DNA from: Anderseniella sp. Alg231-50
GTDB taxonomy: Bacteria; Pseudomonadota; Alphaproteobacteria; Rhizobiales; Aestuariivirgaceae
Assembly: GCF_900149695.1 (NCBI RefSeq)
Contig: NZ_LT703004.1
Span: 496,001 to 560,000, forward strand
Reading direction: 5' to 3'
Length of the DNA stretch: 64,000 nucleotides
Part shown: piece by piece, positions 52,971 through 61,471 of the stretch
Position numbering within the stretch: the stretch's first letter is position 1
Layout of the letters: each line of letters starts with the position of its first letter
Program-made: the position numbers and the translations under genes
The notes under the pieces: generated by a model
The model's input: only the letters and a program-made list of their open reading frames with translations
The model's database searches: none
Told to the model about the DNA's origin: nothing

Positions 52971-53714
52971 GTGGCTGTCGAAAGCTGGTTCCCACTGGCA
53001 ATTTACTATGAGGATCTACCTGAAAGCGCGTCGCACAAGGAGACCCTTGTGAAGCATATACATGCTCTGCGTGCGTCTTCCGGTGAACAGCGTACAACTG
53101 AAAGTTCAAGCTGGACCGGCGACATACATGGCGTGGATCGCATCCATCATGATCCGGTCTTTGACTGGCTGACAGATCAGGTCGGCGCCCATGTCCTGCG
53201 ATACCTGACAATACTTGGCCATGACCTCGACAAGATGGATGTTCACATCCAGCGGTCATGGCCTGTCATCGGCCGCAAGGGACAGGTGGTGTCGCCGCAC
53301 GCCCACAACACAGCCCATGTCAGCTCGGTCTATTATGTGTCCATACCCAGCGACGGAGATCCGGGCGGCACGACTTTTTTCAATGACCATTGCCCCAACG
53401 AAATTTCGCATGGCATCAGCACGGGCATGACCGGCTCCTATTTCGAGCGCAACGCTTTCAACTACAACAGCGCGCAGTATTCACCGGTTGAAGGCCGTCT
53501 GGTCCTGTTTCCGGCCAAGCTGACCCACTCGGTGGAACCGAACCTGACTGATGAGGACCGAATTTCGGTTTCCTTTGACCTGATCGTCACGTCCAGGGAA
53601 GATCAGGTACGCGGATCGCACGAGTTTCTGATGCCGTCGCCGTCGCAATGGAAAAAGGTGCCCATTGCAGATGGTGAGGCGATAAGGAAATCCTTCTCAC
53701 AGCAGGAAGCTTAA
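52971..53714 (+). CDS. 2-oxoglutarate/Fe(II)-dependent oxygenase
   Basis: A 247-residue double-stranded beta-helix oxygenase of the putative 2OG-Fe(II) group recognised by FPLAIY-like openings (WFPLAIYYEDLPE). The iron ligands are probably His in VSPHAHNTAHVSSVYYVS with a nearby acidic residue, and His in LFPAKLTHSVEPN; an Arg in DEDRISVSFDLIV would bind 2-oxoglutarate. It would hydroxylate an unknown substrate. The GTG start has AGGAG about eight bases upstream. It converges on a PqqD-like/HprK-like/Gly-rich operon, and a protein or peptide substrate there is conceivable but unproven. Confidence 0.8.
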   Translation: MAVESWFPLAIYYEDLPESASHKETLVKHIHALRASSGEQRTTESSSWTGDIHGVDRIHHDPVFDWLTDQVGAHVLRYLTILGHDLDKMDVHIQRSWPVIGRKGQVVSPHAHNTAHVSSVYYVSIPSDGDPGGTTFFNDHCPNEISHGISTGMTGSYFERNAFNYNSAQYSPVEGRLVLFPAKLTHSVEPNLTDEDRISVSFDLIVTSREDQVRGSHEFLMPSPSQWKKVPIADGEAIRKSFSQQEA

Positions 53715-53756
53715 TCTGCCATCTTTTGAGCGGGTGGTTAGACGCTGCAGCCGCGA

Positions 53757-54038
53757 TCATGCGGCGTGCATCACCAGGCTGTTCTGGCGCATGTCGTCCA
53801 AAAGCCGGGAAACCTGGCGGCGCAGGTCCTTGGGCTTGCGGTCAGGAAACGCAGCGTAGAACATCGCAACGATGTCATAGCTTGTTATCGGCTGTTCCAG
53901 CAGCCGCCAGATCCCGCACGCCATCGGGTCGAGCGCGTGGATTTTTCCGAGCGTATCGTCGATCAGGAAAATCTCGCCATCCAGCTCTCTTTGCAGAATC
54001 TCCGGGTTGCGACAGTAGCGGGCATTCGTATCAGTCAT
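53757..54038 (-). CDS. PqqD-family peptide-binding protein
   Basis: A 93-residue PqqD-like protein, the fold used as a RiPP recognition element to hold precursor peptides. The typical pattern is present: ILQRELDGEIFLIDDTLGKIHALDPMACGIWRLLEQPITSYDIVAMF, then helices in LRRQVSRLLDDMRQNSLV. Its ATG overlaps the stop of the kinase gene by four bases. It resembles the PqqD-related proteins that accompany HprK-related kinases in the computationally defined HPr-rel-A group. No radical SAM enzyme is nearby. Confidence 0.82.
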   Translation of the reverse strand: MTDTNARYCRNPEILQRELDGEIFLIDDTLGKIHALDPMACGIWRLLEQPITSYDIVAMFYAAFPDRKPKDLRRQVSRLLDDMRQNSLVMHAA

Positions 54039-54973
54039 TGCCCAACCCCTGATTGATCGCCAGGTTGACAGTCGAATACAGCCTCGAGCAGAGAAGCTGC
54101 ATCGTCAACCTTGTGGTAAGTCATGCAGTGACAGGATGCGCCTTCCACGATCTTGTGCAGATGATCAAACACCGAACTGGCCGGCATACCGGTGCTGTAG
54201 TTCTGGCTGATCAGTGAGCGCAGTGCAGCGCCGTTTGTCATATCGTCGAGGCTGGCGGCGCCTGTCTTGTTGGTGCGCTTCAGTTGCACAATCGCCTTGA
54301 CCGGAGACGACCTGCCAACTTCAGCCATCTGGCCAGCCGCCAGGTCAATATACTGTTGCTCGGCATCACCCAGGATGGAGTGTTTATTCAGAGTTTGGCG
54401 CAGTTCAGACGTTATGGCCTGAAGCGGCAACGGCAACCTGATACGCGGAAGCAGACCGAGTGACAACACTTCAGTCGTGACCGGGTCAATTGCCACGACA
54501 TCGTCACCGAACACCGTGTGACCGTTCGCGGCCAACGCAACCGTCAACAGGCTCTTCCCGGCCCGATGCCCTCCCGGAAACAGGATGACACCATCACCAA
54601 CCTTTACCGCAGCACAGTGCAATGTGAAATATTGCTGAAATTCGTCACCGAACCAGCCGTTAAACAGAAAGTGGAAATCCCGGACTGCACCGGCATTGCT
54701 TTCCGGACAGCCAAAGAGATTTTCGGCGGTCAGATCATTGGCGGGAAGTCTCCAGTCGTACACGTCGCCCATTCTGCTGAACACCATGGCAGGTTTGATC
54801 GTCGCAGTTACCGGTTGCTCGACAATGTCCCAGCCACGAAGGATTTTTTGAAGGTCCGAAAACAGATCGCCGCAGCCCGCGACATCCACAATCCAGTGCA
54901 CACCGTTCCAGCCAATCTTGAGCCGGCGGGTTTCGGCTTGAGCGGCCTGGGTTTTTTCTGGAACTTGCAACAT
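54035..54973 (-). CDS. HprK-related kinase (HPr kinase/phosphorylase-like)
   Basis: A 312-residue P-loop kinase related to HPr kinase. The Walker A loop is ILFPGGHRAGKSLLTVAL, and a following acidic FGDDVVAID matches the family's second motif; TLHCAAVKVGDGVILF leads into the P loop as in HprK. The N-terminal 100 residues have no recognised domain. Start 54973 has AGGG seven bases upstream; an upstream TTG at 55045 in frame lacks a ribosome site. It would phosphorylate a Ser/Thr or a hydroxylated residue on a protein. It lies between the Gly-rich gene and pqqD-like gene on one transcript. Confidence 0.8.
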   Translation of the reverse strand: MLQVPEKTQAAQAETRRLKIGWNGVHWIVDVAGCGDLFSDLQKILRGWDIVEQPVTATIKPAMVFSRMGDVYDWRLPANDLTAENLFGCPESNAGAVRDFHFLFNGWFGDEFQQYFTLHCAAVKVGDGVILFPGGHRAGKSLLTVALAANGHTVFGDDVVAIDPVTTEVLSLGLLPRIRLPLPLQAITSELRQTLNKHSILGDAEQQYIDLAAGQMAEVGRSSPVKAIVQLKRTNKTGAASLDDMTNGAALRSLISQNYSTGMPASSVFDHLHKIVEGASCHCMTYHKVDDAASLLEAVFDCQPGDQSGVGQ

Positions 54974-55077
54974 GCGATGCCCTGGACTGAAAATGGCCTG
55001 CTGCCAGAGCCGAAGCCCTGGCAGCAGTATTATCGTGTGAGCCAAGCAGGAATTGTGCCAATGGCACTATTACTGCC

Positions 55078-55815
55078 CTACTGCCCGGTCCAGTCGCGGC
55101 AGCGCCGTGGCGAGTTTTCCCAGTTGCCACAAGCGTCACCGGATGCACTTGCCGACGAACCGCCCCTGCGACCCTTGCCGTGGCCCTTGCCTTTGCCGTG
55201 GCCCTTGCCTTTGCCGTGGCCCTTGCCTTTGCCACCGCCGTAACCGCCACCTTTGCCGCCTTTTCCGCCCTTGCCGCCGGAACCACGGCCTTTGCCGCCG
55301 CCCTTGCCGCCGGAACCACGGCCTTTGCCGCCGCCCTTGCCGCCGGAACCGCGGCCTTTGCCGCCGCCCTTGCCGCCGGAACCGCGGCCCTTGCCGCCGC
55401 CCTTACCGCCGGAACCGCGGCCCTTGCCGCCGCCCTTGCCGCCGGAGCCACGGCCTCTGCCGCCACCCTTGCCGCCAGAGCCGCCGCCTTCGCCGCCGCC
55501 CTTGCCGCCGGAACCACCCCCTTTGCCGCCGCCTTTACCGCCGCCTTTGCCGCCGCCGGAACCGCCGCCTTCGCCGCCGCCCCTGCCACCGGAACCACCC
55601 CCTTTGCCGCCGCCGGAACCGCCGCCTTTACCGCCGCCCTTACCGCCGCCTTTGCCGCCACGTGCGGCATGTCCTTCACTGATCGTCACAATTGAAGGGG
55701 CAAGCAGAAGGCCAAGACCCGTCAGGCCCAATTTGGCCAACGCGTCTCTACGGTCCATTTTGCTGTTTTGAGATTCACTAAGCTCGTCTTGCGAGCTTTC
55801 TTCGACTTTTTTCAA
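55078..55815 (-). CDS. Tat-signal Gly/Lys/Arg-rich repeat protein
   Basis: A 245-residue low-complexity protein with no recognised family. A TTG start has AAGGAG nine bases upstream. Residues 1-50 hold a polar leader, then a twin-arginine-like signal (MDRRDALAKLGLTGLGLLLAPS). From residue 53 it is almost only Gly with Lys, Arg, Ser and a few Glu: eight 11-residue units with Ser at positions 102 to 179 every 11, then three KGKGHG units. The end has two Cys in ACGNWENSPRRCRDW. The Ser-spaced repeat is an attractive substrate for the downstream kinase, held by the PqqD-like protein. That link is inferred from gene order. The leader could be the recognition sequence. Confidence 0.75.
   Translation of the reverse strand: MKKVEESSQDELSESQNSKMDRRDALAKLGLTGLGLLLAPSIVTISEGHAARGGKGGGKGGGKGGGSGGGKGGGSGGRGGGEGGGSGGGKGGGKGGGKGGGSGGKGGGEGGGSGGKGGGRGRGSGGKGGGKGRGSGGKGGGKGRGSGGKGGGKGRGSGGKGGGKGRGSGGKGGGKGRGSGGKGGKGGKGGGYGGGKGKGHGKGKGHGKGKGHGKGRRGGSSASASGDACGNWENSPRRCRDWTGQ
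55255..55518 (-). repeat. 33-bp tandem repeat array within the Gly-rich gene
   Basis: Eight tandem 33-base units encode 11-residue blocks of the type RGSGGKGGGKG. The central five are identical at protein level, and the outer ones vary by Glu or Gly in place of Lys or Arg. Three 18-base units encoding KGKGHG follow at about 55181-55232. Such arrays expand and contract by slippage or recombination, so repeat number probably varies between strains. They also keep several other frames open on both strands; those frames are not genes. Confidence 0.85.
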
Positions 55816-56403
55816 TGCCGTTACTCCTTGTTACTAACTAACAAGGGCGACACATCGGTCCATATCCCACCGCATCTACACAACGGTCGTCCATGCTGCG
55901 CAGAAAACTGCTTCCAGAGGGCCCAGGAAACATTACCTTACAGTAGCGAGTCGCTGAGTTATCTGTCAAATTGAATCTAATTCGTGGTTAAATCGAAAGA
56001 ATTAATTAACCATGTCGGCCTGACGAGCAAATAACCGGTAGATTAAGTAGTGACCAGCTCTGATTATGTAGTCAATCGACACCTGCATACCAATCGCATT
56101 GCTTCAACTCTACAGCTCTTGTCCTGGAATCAATCAATCACTTGTTTCGACGATGTGGGACCGTAACTCCATCTGCCTTGTTTCAGACAGTATTCAGCTT
56201 TGCGAAAGTGCCGGGATGTTGGGTTTCAGGCATTTCTTGAGCACCACGGTGCGCGGCCAGATGTTGAACAGGTCGAGATGATGCTGGTTCAATAAATTTT
56301 TAACAGCGCAGATAATTGAACCGCCATTGACCGCAGCTTACGGTTTACAACATCACGGCATAGTAACCACGTATGAACGACACACTGCAGCGGAGCGTAA
56401 TCC
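55816..56403. other. Gene-free stretch upstream of the Gly-rich operon
   Basis: No gene could be supported in these 588 bases. The part next to the Gly-rich gene should hold its promoter. The only symmetric element noticed is a pair of arms TGGTTAA and TTAACCA (55985-56012) with a 14-base spacer. Short frames here lack ribosome sites. Confidence 0.4.
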
Positions 56404-57213
56404 ATGACCTGGCACCTGAACGAGACCTTTGAAACCAGCGCCGGAAAAGTGGCCGCCGGAAATGCCGGTGACGGGCCTGACCTTGTTGTGGCGCACGGCT
56501 GGCCATGGTCGTCCTATTCATGGCACCGGGTGATTCCGGAACTCGCGAAGCAGTACAAGGTGCACTGGTATGACATGCCCGGATATGGCCGCTCCGAGAT
56601 GCGCGCCGACCAGGCCACATCGCTGGATGTGCAGGGCCGGGTGTTTGCGGAAATGCTTGCCCACTGGAACCTTGCCCGCCCGCATGTCATCGCCCATGAT
56701 TTTGGCGGCGCCACTACCTTGCGGGCGCACCTGCTGCACGCTTGCGAATTTGAAACCTACGTGCTGATGAACGTCGTCGCCATGCGACCGTGGGGATCGG
56801 AGTTCTTCGATCATGTAGGTCGTCACGTGGATGCCTTTCTCGGCCTGCCGGCGCACATTCACAAAGCTGTGGTGGAAGCCTACATCAAGGGCGCGCTGAT
56901 TTCGGACATAGATGCCGACGACTTTGATGCGCTTGTCTCACCGTGGCTGAGCGAGGCCGGGCGCGGCAGTTTCTACCGCCAGTTCGCGCAAGCCGACGAG
57001 CGCTATACGGCAGAGGTTGAACCCCTGTTCGGCGATATCCGCTGCCCGGTCAAAATCCTGTGGGGCGAAGATGACCCATGGATACCGCTGGCGCGCGGCA
57101 AGGCTCTGCACGGCCTTGTCGGCAAGGGCCCGTTCACGCCCCTGCCCGGCATCGGTCACCTGCCGCAACTGGAAGCACCCGAACTTGTGCTGAAAAATCT
57201 GAGCAGAGTCTGA
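56404..57213 (+). CDS. Alpha/beta hydrolase with Asp nucleophile (haloalkane/haloacetate dehalogenase-like)
   Basis: A 269-residue alpha/beta hydrolase. The nucleophile elbow is VIAHDFGGATTLRAH, with Asp instead of Ser, the pattern of haloalkane and fluoroacetate dehalogenases and of epoxide hydrolases. The oxyanion segment is VVAHGWPWSSYSWHRVIP, the acid is in WGEDDPWIPLARG, and the His in GIGHLPQLEAPE. It therefore probably works through an alkyl-enzyme ester. No signal peptide. The 337 bases after it (57214-57550) contain nothing recognisable. Confidence 0.82.
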   Translation: MTWHLNETFETSAGKVAAGNAGDGPDLVVAHGWPWSSYSWHRVIPELAKQYKVHWYDMPGYGRSEMRADQATSLDVQGRVFAEMLAHWNLARPHVIAHDFGGATTLRAHLLHACEFETYVLMNVVAMRPWGSEFFDHVGRHVDAFLGLPAHIHKAVVEAYIKGALISDIDADDFDALVSPWLSEAGRGSFYRQFAQADERYTAEVEPLFGDIRCPVKILWGEDDPWIPLARGKALHGLVGKGPFTPLPGIGHLPQLEAPELVLKNLSRV

Positions 57214-57550
57214 CGCGGGGCCGCATTCGTCACTGCGGCTGGCGCACCATGGGAAACAAACTCGGCGCGCCTGATGCCTCGATTATATCGGGTCTGCGGC
57301 GAATCCCAAAACCAGCGTGTCGATGAGCCTGCCGATATCCGCTGCGTCCGCCGTCTTGATCATCGTTCTCTTCGCCCATGCCTGTACCACCCACGAAAAT
57401 GCCTACAGGCATCAAGCGGGAAAACCTAGCGAATAGGCTCCGAACCAACTTGTCTTTAGGCGGAGTAGCTGATTTCATCGGACACTGAAGACATCATACG
57501 AACCAGGCCTTTTCCCGTCCGGGAACACAGGCTCTTGCACGGAGAGAACC

Positions 57551-58051
57551 ATGAAGAACACAATTGCAACCTGCCTGGTGCTGGCTCTGTCCTCCCTGCC
57601 TGCAGCCGCAGAGGGGTTTTCCTGGACTGGCACTTATGAGGGTCACTTCGTCTGTGACCATGTGAACGGCGGCGCGGCGGGCGGTTTCAGCCGGTCTTTC
57701 CTGGCCAACATCCGGCACACCGGCACCAGCCTGGATGTCGAAACATTTGCCGTTATCAGCCCCGAGACGAAGGGCAAGCCGTCGCTTTACCGGGGCAAGG
57801 TGCAGGAGATCGCCGGTGGCAAGGTGATGGCCGGATACCTTGAGGCCTGCAAGGGCCGGTTTGACTATAAGGAACTCGTGCGGATTTTTCCTGCCACCAG
57901 CGCAGGCCAGTCATTCAGCTTTGCCGCTGACACCATATTCACTACCGAGGCGCTGCCGGGCGCCGAAGGCAGGTTGGTCGTCGAAAGCTGCAAATGGGCA
58001 CTGAAACGGGTATCGGCGGAAGTGCCTGAGTTTGAGGCATGTCCGGAATAG
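57551..58051 (+). CDS. Secreted hypothetical protein, 166 aa
   Basis: No family was recognised. A clear signal peptide (NTIATCLVLALSSLPAAAEG) precedes a beta-rich domain with Cys residues in HFVCDHV, EACKGRF, VESCKW and FEACPE, four in the mature part, enough for two disulfides. GGAGAG precedes the ATG. It converges on a VOC-family gene with 23 bases between the stops. Confidence 0.65.
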   Translation: MKNTIATCLVLALSSLPAAAEGFSWTGTYEGHFVCDHVNGGAAGGFSRSFLANIRHTGTSLDVETFAVISPETKGKPSLYRGKVQEIAGGKVMAGYLEACKGRFDYKELVRIFPATSAGQSFSFAADTIFTTEALPGAEGRLVVESCKWALKRVSAEVPEFEACPE

Positions 58052-58074
58052 AGGCCGGAACGTGCTCCCGCGTC

Positions 58075-58473
58075 CTATCCGGGCCAGATCAGTTCCAGGC
58101 GAAGGCCGCCGGGTTCGGCAAACATCATGTGTTTGCGCGGACCGTCGCCCACCGGTTCCGGCATGAACTCGACCTTGACACCCGGCCAGGCTGCGACCCT
58201 GTCGGCCAGCTCTGCCAGCCGCGGTTCGCTTTCGACCTCCATTGCCATGTGATGCAAACCGACATTGGCGCGCCGGTCAAAGGCAGTGACCTGTTCCGTC
58301 CTGTCCACCTGCCACAGGGTCAGGCGCAGCCTGCCATCGGTGACTGAGTTTCTGGGATAGGAGTCATCCCGGGCAATTTCCTGCCAGCCCAGCACCTCGG
58401 TGAAAAACGCCGTTGTCTGATCCAGATCGAAAACCGACAGACCAAGGTGATTGAGCCCTGACGTTTCAACCAT
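58075..58473 (-). CDS. VOC-family (glyoxalase-like) protein
   Basis: A 132-residue vicinal-oxygen-chelate protein. The first unit opens LNHLGLSVFDLDQTTAFFTEVLGW and the second contains LHHMAMEVESEPRLAELADRV; the C-terminal FAEPGGLRLELIWPG carries the expected Glu metal ligand. His in LNHLGL and LHHMAM are candidate ligands. The substrate is unknown. Confidence 0.83.
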   Translation of the reverse strand: MVETSGLNHLGLSVFDLDQTTAFFTEVLGWQEIARDDSYPRNSVTDGRLRLTLWQVDRTEQVTAFDRRANVGLHHMAMEVESEPRLAELADRVAAWPGVKVEFMPEPVGDGPRKHMMFAEPGGLRLELIWPG

Positions 58474-58578
58474 GCATGCCTCGTATTGTTCTTATGAATT
58501 GAGGTTACGGTTTAGCGTTGATCACGACAGGCGGACAAGATGCAGTCCTGGCGGATAATCAGTACCAGAGGTCAGCTG

Positions 58579-58938
58579 CTACTTCTTCCTGGTCGCCTTG
58601 GCAGGCAGGCTCTGTGCGTGGGCCAGGCTTCTGGCAAACCATCCCCCTAGTGCATCCGGGTCTGCAAGCACTTGTAGCGGCACCGAAACATACTCCTTCA
58701 TCACGGCACCATATTGCACAACCGGGCCCGCCTCGAAATCGGCAGCAAAGGCCGCCCGGTCTTCTTCGGACAGCCGAATGCACAGCGTGCCTGTCTTGTC
58801 CAGGAAGCTGAACATGTTGCCGTTCATCGACGTGTTGGGGCTGGCCTTGCCCTTGACTTTTTCGCCCGCGGTATCGGCAACGAGCTCCCGATACCTCTCC
58901 AGTACGTCGGCATAAGCTGTCTGCGAACTTGTCATCAT
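58579..58938 (-). CDS. TfoX N-terminal-like small protein
   Basis: A 119-residue soluble protein resembling the TfoX N-terminal domain family: KASPNTSMNGNMFSFLDKTGTLCIRLSEEDRAAFAADF, then VMKEYVSVPLQVLADPDALGGWFARSLAHAQ. The tail is basic (PAKATRKK). Such proteins are common and mostly uncharacterised; the competence role of TfoX should not be assumed. The first of two adjacent Met codons is used. Confidence 0.7.
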   Translation of the reverse strand: MMTSSQTAYADVLERYRELVADTAGEKVKGKASPNTSMNGNMFSFLDKTGTLCIRLSEEDRAAFAADFEAGPVVQYGAVMKEYVSVPLQVLADPDALGGWFARSLAHAQSLPAKATRKK

Positions 58939-59348
58939 GCCTCCATCATTTTCGCAAAATCATAGCATGATCTACCTGCGCATTATGGTTATGCGATGAA
59001 AGTTGCGCCAGGTAATGCGAGCGGTCAAACAGGAATAACCAGGGGCGGCTGTCGCTCCAGACAGGCGTCACCAAGCTTAATGTTTTTGATTAGCCGCTGA
59101 TGTGAGCCATCACCATGATTTTCATCAACCAACGGGCGGTGTGCGGCAAGGGTGAAATTTCCACTGATTCAATTTGAGCACTTAAGATATTGTTTTGAAA
59201 CATGTAAATTAACGGTTTTAAGAATATGAATCAGTCATTGCCAGCTGCGCGCCCTGCTTCCTTGCGAATGCCGCCTGTCGACATTTTCGTCCTGTTGAGA
59301 GATTTCTTCATGTCAGCCAGCGCATCCCGACAGGGATGCGGATTGCTG
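58939..59348. other. Intergenic stretch of about 410 bases
   Basis: No gene could be supported here. Short frames on both strands that run from it into the adjacent amidohydrolase gene have no ribosome site and are antisense or out of frame to it. Composition becomes AT-rich around 59160-59230. Confidence 0.35.
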
Positions 59349-60296
59349 TCACGCGGCTTGCCAATACGACCCGCCGCCGGCTGTATGGAAAGCCATTTGC
59401 TGGACCGTGATGTCCATTTGCACCGCCGGATTACGGAGATAGCCGATGCAGCCCTGGAGGTCTTTCGGAGGCCTTTGCAGCAAGATGGCCATCCTGTCAT
59501 AGCGGCTGCAGGATGATGATTGCAGCTCGGTGTCGGCGGGCGCGGTTTTCGCATCCAGTTTCAGATACTCATTGGCCACGATGACCCGGCCGGCCTCGGC
59601 CTGACGGATGGCGCTGCGTGTCGGCGTGCGCTCGATGACCAGCATCTCGCCGGGCCCGACACCGGAGACCAGCAGCAGGCAGTTGCCCGGAATCACCGCC
59701 TGCGCCAAACGCTCAACAGCATCGCCGAAGCTCCCGGCCTCCTCGAAGGTTTTTCTGATGAGAAACGAAACCGGCAAGGCAATCTGTGCGGCTTCCTCGC
59801 TTGAAACCGCATTGAGAGTGATCGCAAACCGGCCCGGAGCCATGCCGGACAAGACGCCCAGATAGCCGGGCCAGCCAATGGAGATAAACTCGCCGGCAGG
59901 CGCACCGGTAAACCGGCAGGCCATGGAGGTTTCATTCAGCAACCGGTTCTCCGTCCACCAGTCCAGGTTGCGCGCATGCAACGGACCTTCAGGCGTGTCC
60001 ACGGCAAAGGCCGTGCAGCCGATCAGCGCGCTGAACACATCGTAGTAGGCATTGCACAACAGCAGCAGATCAGCCGGCACGCCAACGCGCGACGCCACAC
60101 TTTGCATCTCGCCCCAGTAGTCGGCAGGCAGAATGGGCCGCACCGCCTGTGCCACCGTCTCCGCCAGACTGGCTGACTGCCCCAAATCCTTGCGATAGAC
60201 GTCAATCAACTGGCGGGCATGATCAAGCTGGGTGTCTGAGAACGCCCAGCGCTCCTGAGGCTGGCGGCTGAGATCTATGATCAACTCTTCAGACAT
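59349..60296 (-). CDS. C45-type N-terminal nucleophile amidohydrolase (acid ceramidase/NAAA-like)
   Basis: A 315-residue Ntn-hydrolase. Cys94 in SALIGCTAFAVD is the predicted nucleophile freed by autocleavage, and LHARNLDWW places the conserved Arg, Asn and Asp of the acid ceramidase/choloylglycine group. Further conserved segments are SIGWPGYLGVLSGMAPGRFAITLNA and VIVANEYLKL. Residues 1-93 would form the alpha chain. It would cleave an amide, for example an N-acyl lipid or beta-lactam-like compound. The start at 60296 is where family similarity begins; the frame extends to 60509. No signal peptide is evident. Confidence 0.8.
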   Translation of the reverse strand: MSEELIIDLSRQPQERWAFSDTQLDHARQLIDVYRKDLGQSASLAETVAQAVRPILPADYWGEMQSVASRVGVPADLLLLCNAYYDVFSALIGCTAFAVDTPEGPLHARNLDWWTENRLLNETSMACRFTGAPAGEFISIGWPGYLGVLSGMAPGRFAITLNAVSSEEAAQIALPVSFLIRKTFEEAGSFGDAVERLAQAVIPGNCLLLVSGVGPGEMLVIERTPTRSAIRQAEAGRVIVANEYLKLDAKTAPADTELQSSSCSRYDRMAILLQRPPKDLQGCIGYLRNPAVQMDITVQQMAFHTAGGGSYWQAA

Positions 60297-60466
60297 GGCG
60301 GGTTTCCATCCGGTTGCGGGATGACCTATCAAACAGAAAAACGAGTTGAACTCACGGCGGTTTGCCGACCGGAATCTTGCAATAACACGACTGGATGCCT
60401 GCCGGTAAACAATCGAGATTGCCGAGGGAATGCGTTGGCGCAGACAGCGGTCGCCATCGGAATACA

Positions 60467-61021
60467 TCAGACGTCGATGAACTGCAGCCCTGGCCAGCGT
60501 TGCGCCCACTTCTTGGTCGCGATCCTGTTCCGGTAGATTGTCAGCTTGTGAGCAAAGCCTGGACCTGGTCGAACAACCATGCCGACAAGATCGTCAACTC
60601 CGTGCGGGGCAATGATCTCCACCTTGCCGGCAACTATCCGGGCGGCAATTGCGGTTGCGGTTTCGGGCCAGCAACTGATTGCCTCTGCAATGTTGCGATA
60701 TGGCGCATCACCGTTTGCCTCATGCATGCGAGCCTGGTTATGCACAGACCAGGGAATGGCCGGGTGTGCCTCGAAAAGACGCTTCTCGATTGCAAGGTCC
60801 TGGTCCGGGCTGATGTCGGCAGGGTTGTGATAGATCACGTCAACGTCGCTTCCCGGCACAGGCTCGACGGGCATGGCGTGCAGGTGATCCCAAACCGCAT
60901 TGCGGATCAGGCCGGCTCCGATCCAGCAATCCTCAACGTCCAGTGCCGCTACATGGTGCAGCAGCGCCGTGACAGTCCGCTGGCGTTGAAGGAATGCCGT
61001 TATGTCCTGACACGTGCGCAC
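60467..61021 (-). CDS. Nucleotidyltransferase-family protein (COG3575-like)
   Basis: A 184-residue protein of the nucleotidyltransferase-fold family found next to many housekeeping genes. The signature is DCWIGAGLIRNAVWDHLHAMP followed by GSDVDVIYHNP with the metal-binding Asp pair, and WSVHNQARMHEANGDAPYRN. The substrate is unknown. It ends with KKWAQRWPGLQF, typical of the family. Confidence 0.83.
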   Translation of the reverse strand: MRTCQDITAFLQRQRTVTALLHHVAALDVEDCWIGAGLIRNAVWDHLHAMPVEPVPGSDVDVIYHNPADISPDQDLAIEKRLFEAHPAIPWSVHNQARMHEANGDAPYRNIAEAISCWPETATAIAARIVAGKVEIIAPHGVDDLVGMVVRPGPGFAHKLTIYRNRIATKKWAQRWPGLQFIDV

Positions 61022-61138
61022 GAGGGTTACAGTAATGGCGAGTGAAACCAGTTGATAGTCACCCCGCTCACAAACGTCGAAGGCAGCGCGGAGATGCTCC
61101 GGCTGCCTTCTTGTCAGTCACAGATTGCTGTTACCGGC

Positions 61139-61471
61139 TCAATAGAAGCGGTTGCGGCATCTGTAGTAGCGGTTCCACCAGTAGCGGCGGCCCGTGCGGC
61201 GTGCTTTCCGCTTCAGCCAGCGGCACTTGCGCCAGCGGTGGCCGTGGCCCCAGTGTCCGCCACCCCAGCCGCCGCCCCAGCCGCCATGCCAGTGACCGCC
61301 GTAGCCGTGCGCCAGGACGATACCTGCAGGTGCAGTGGTGGTAGCAGCCGTGGTGCTTGCCGCGCTAGCGGCAGACATGCCGGCGGCAACGGTTGCATTG
61401 GCCGATGGTACGGCGGTGAAAGCGGCAGCTGCTACAATCGCCACTGCCATCAAATTGGTCTTGTTGATCAT
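61139..61471 (-). CDS. Small secreted Gly/His/Trp-rich protein
   Basis: A 110-residue exported protein with a signal peptide ending near PSANA. The middle is a Gly/His/Trp stretch (HGYGGHWHGGWGGGWGGG) and the C-terminal 35 residues are strongly basic and aromatic with two Cys (RWRKCRWLKRKARR and YYRCRNRFY). Similar small proteins occur in Rhizobiales, with no known function. The His-rich part could bind metal and the basic end polyanions. It stands alone. Confidence 0.65.
   Translation of the reverse strand: MINKTNLMAVAIVAAAAFTAVPSANATVAAGMSAASAASTTAATTTAPAGIVLAHGYGGHWHGGWGGGWGGGHWGHGHRWRKCRWLKRKARRTGRRYWWNRYYRCRNRFY

Noticed and set aside
55255-55518. Tandem 33-bp units as a CRISPR array
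   Set aside because: There are no unique spacers; the units are contiguous and coding.
54735-55771. Several long frames on both strands across the Gly-rich gene
   Set aside because: The GC-only 33-bp repeats remove stop codons from most frames. Only the frame starting at 55815 has a ribosome site, a signal peptide and a natural end.
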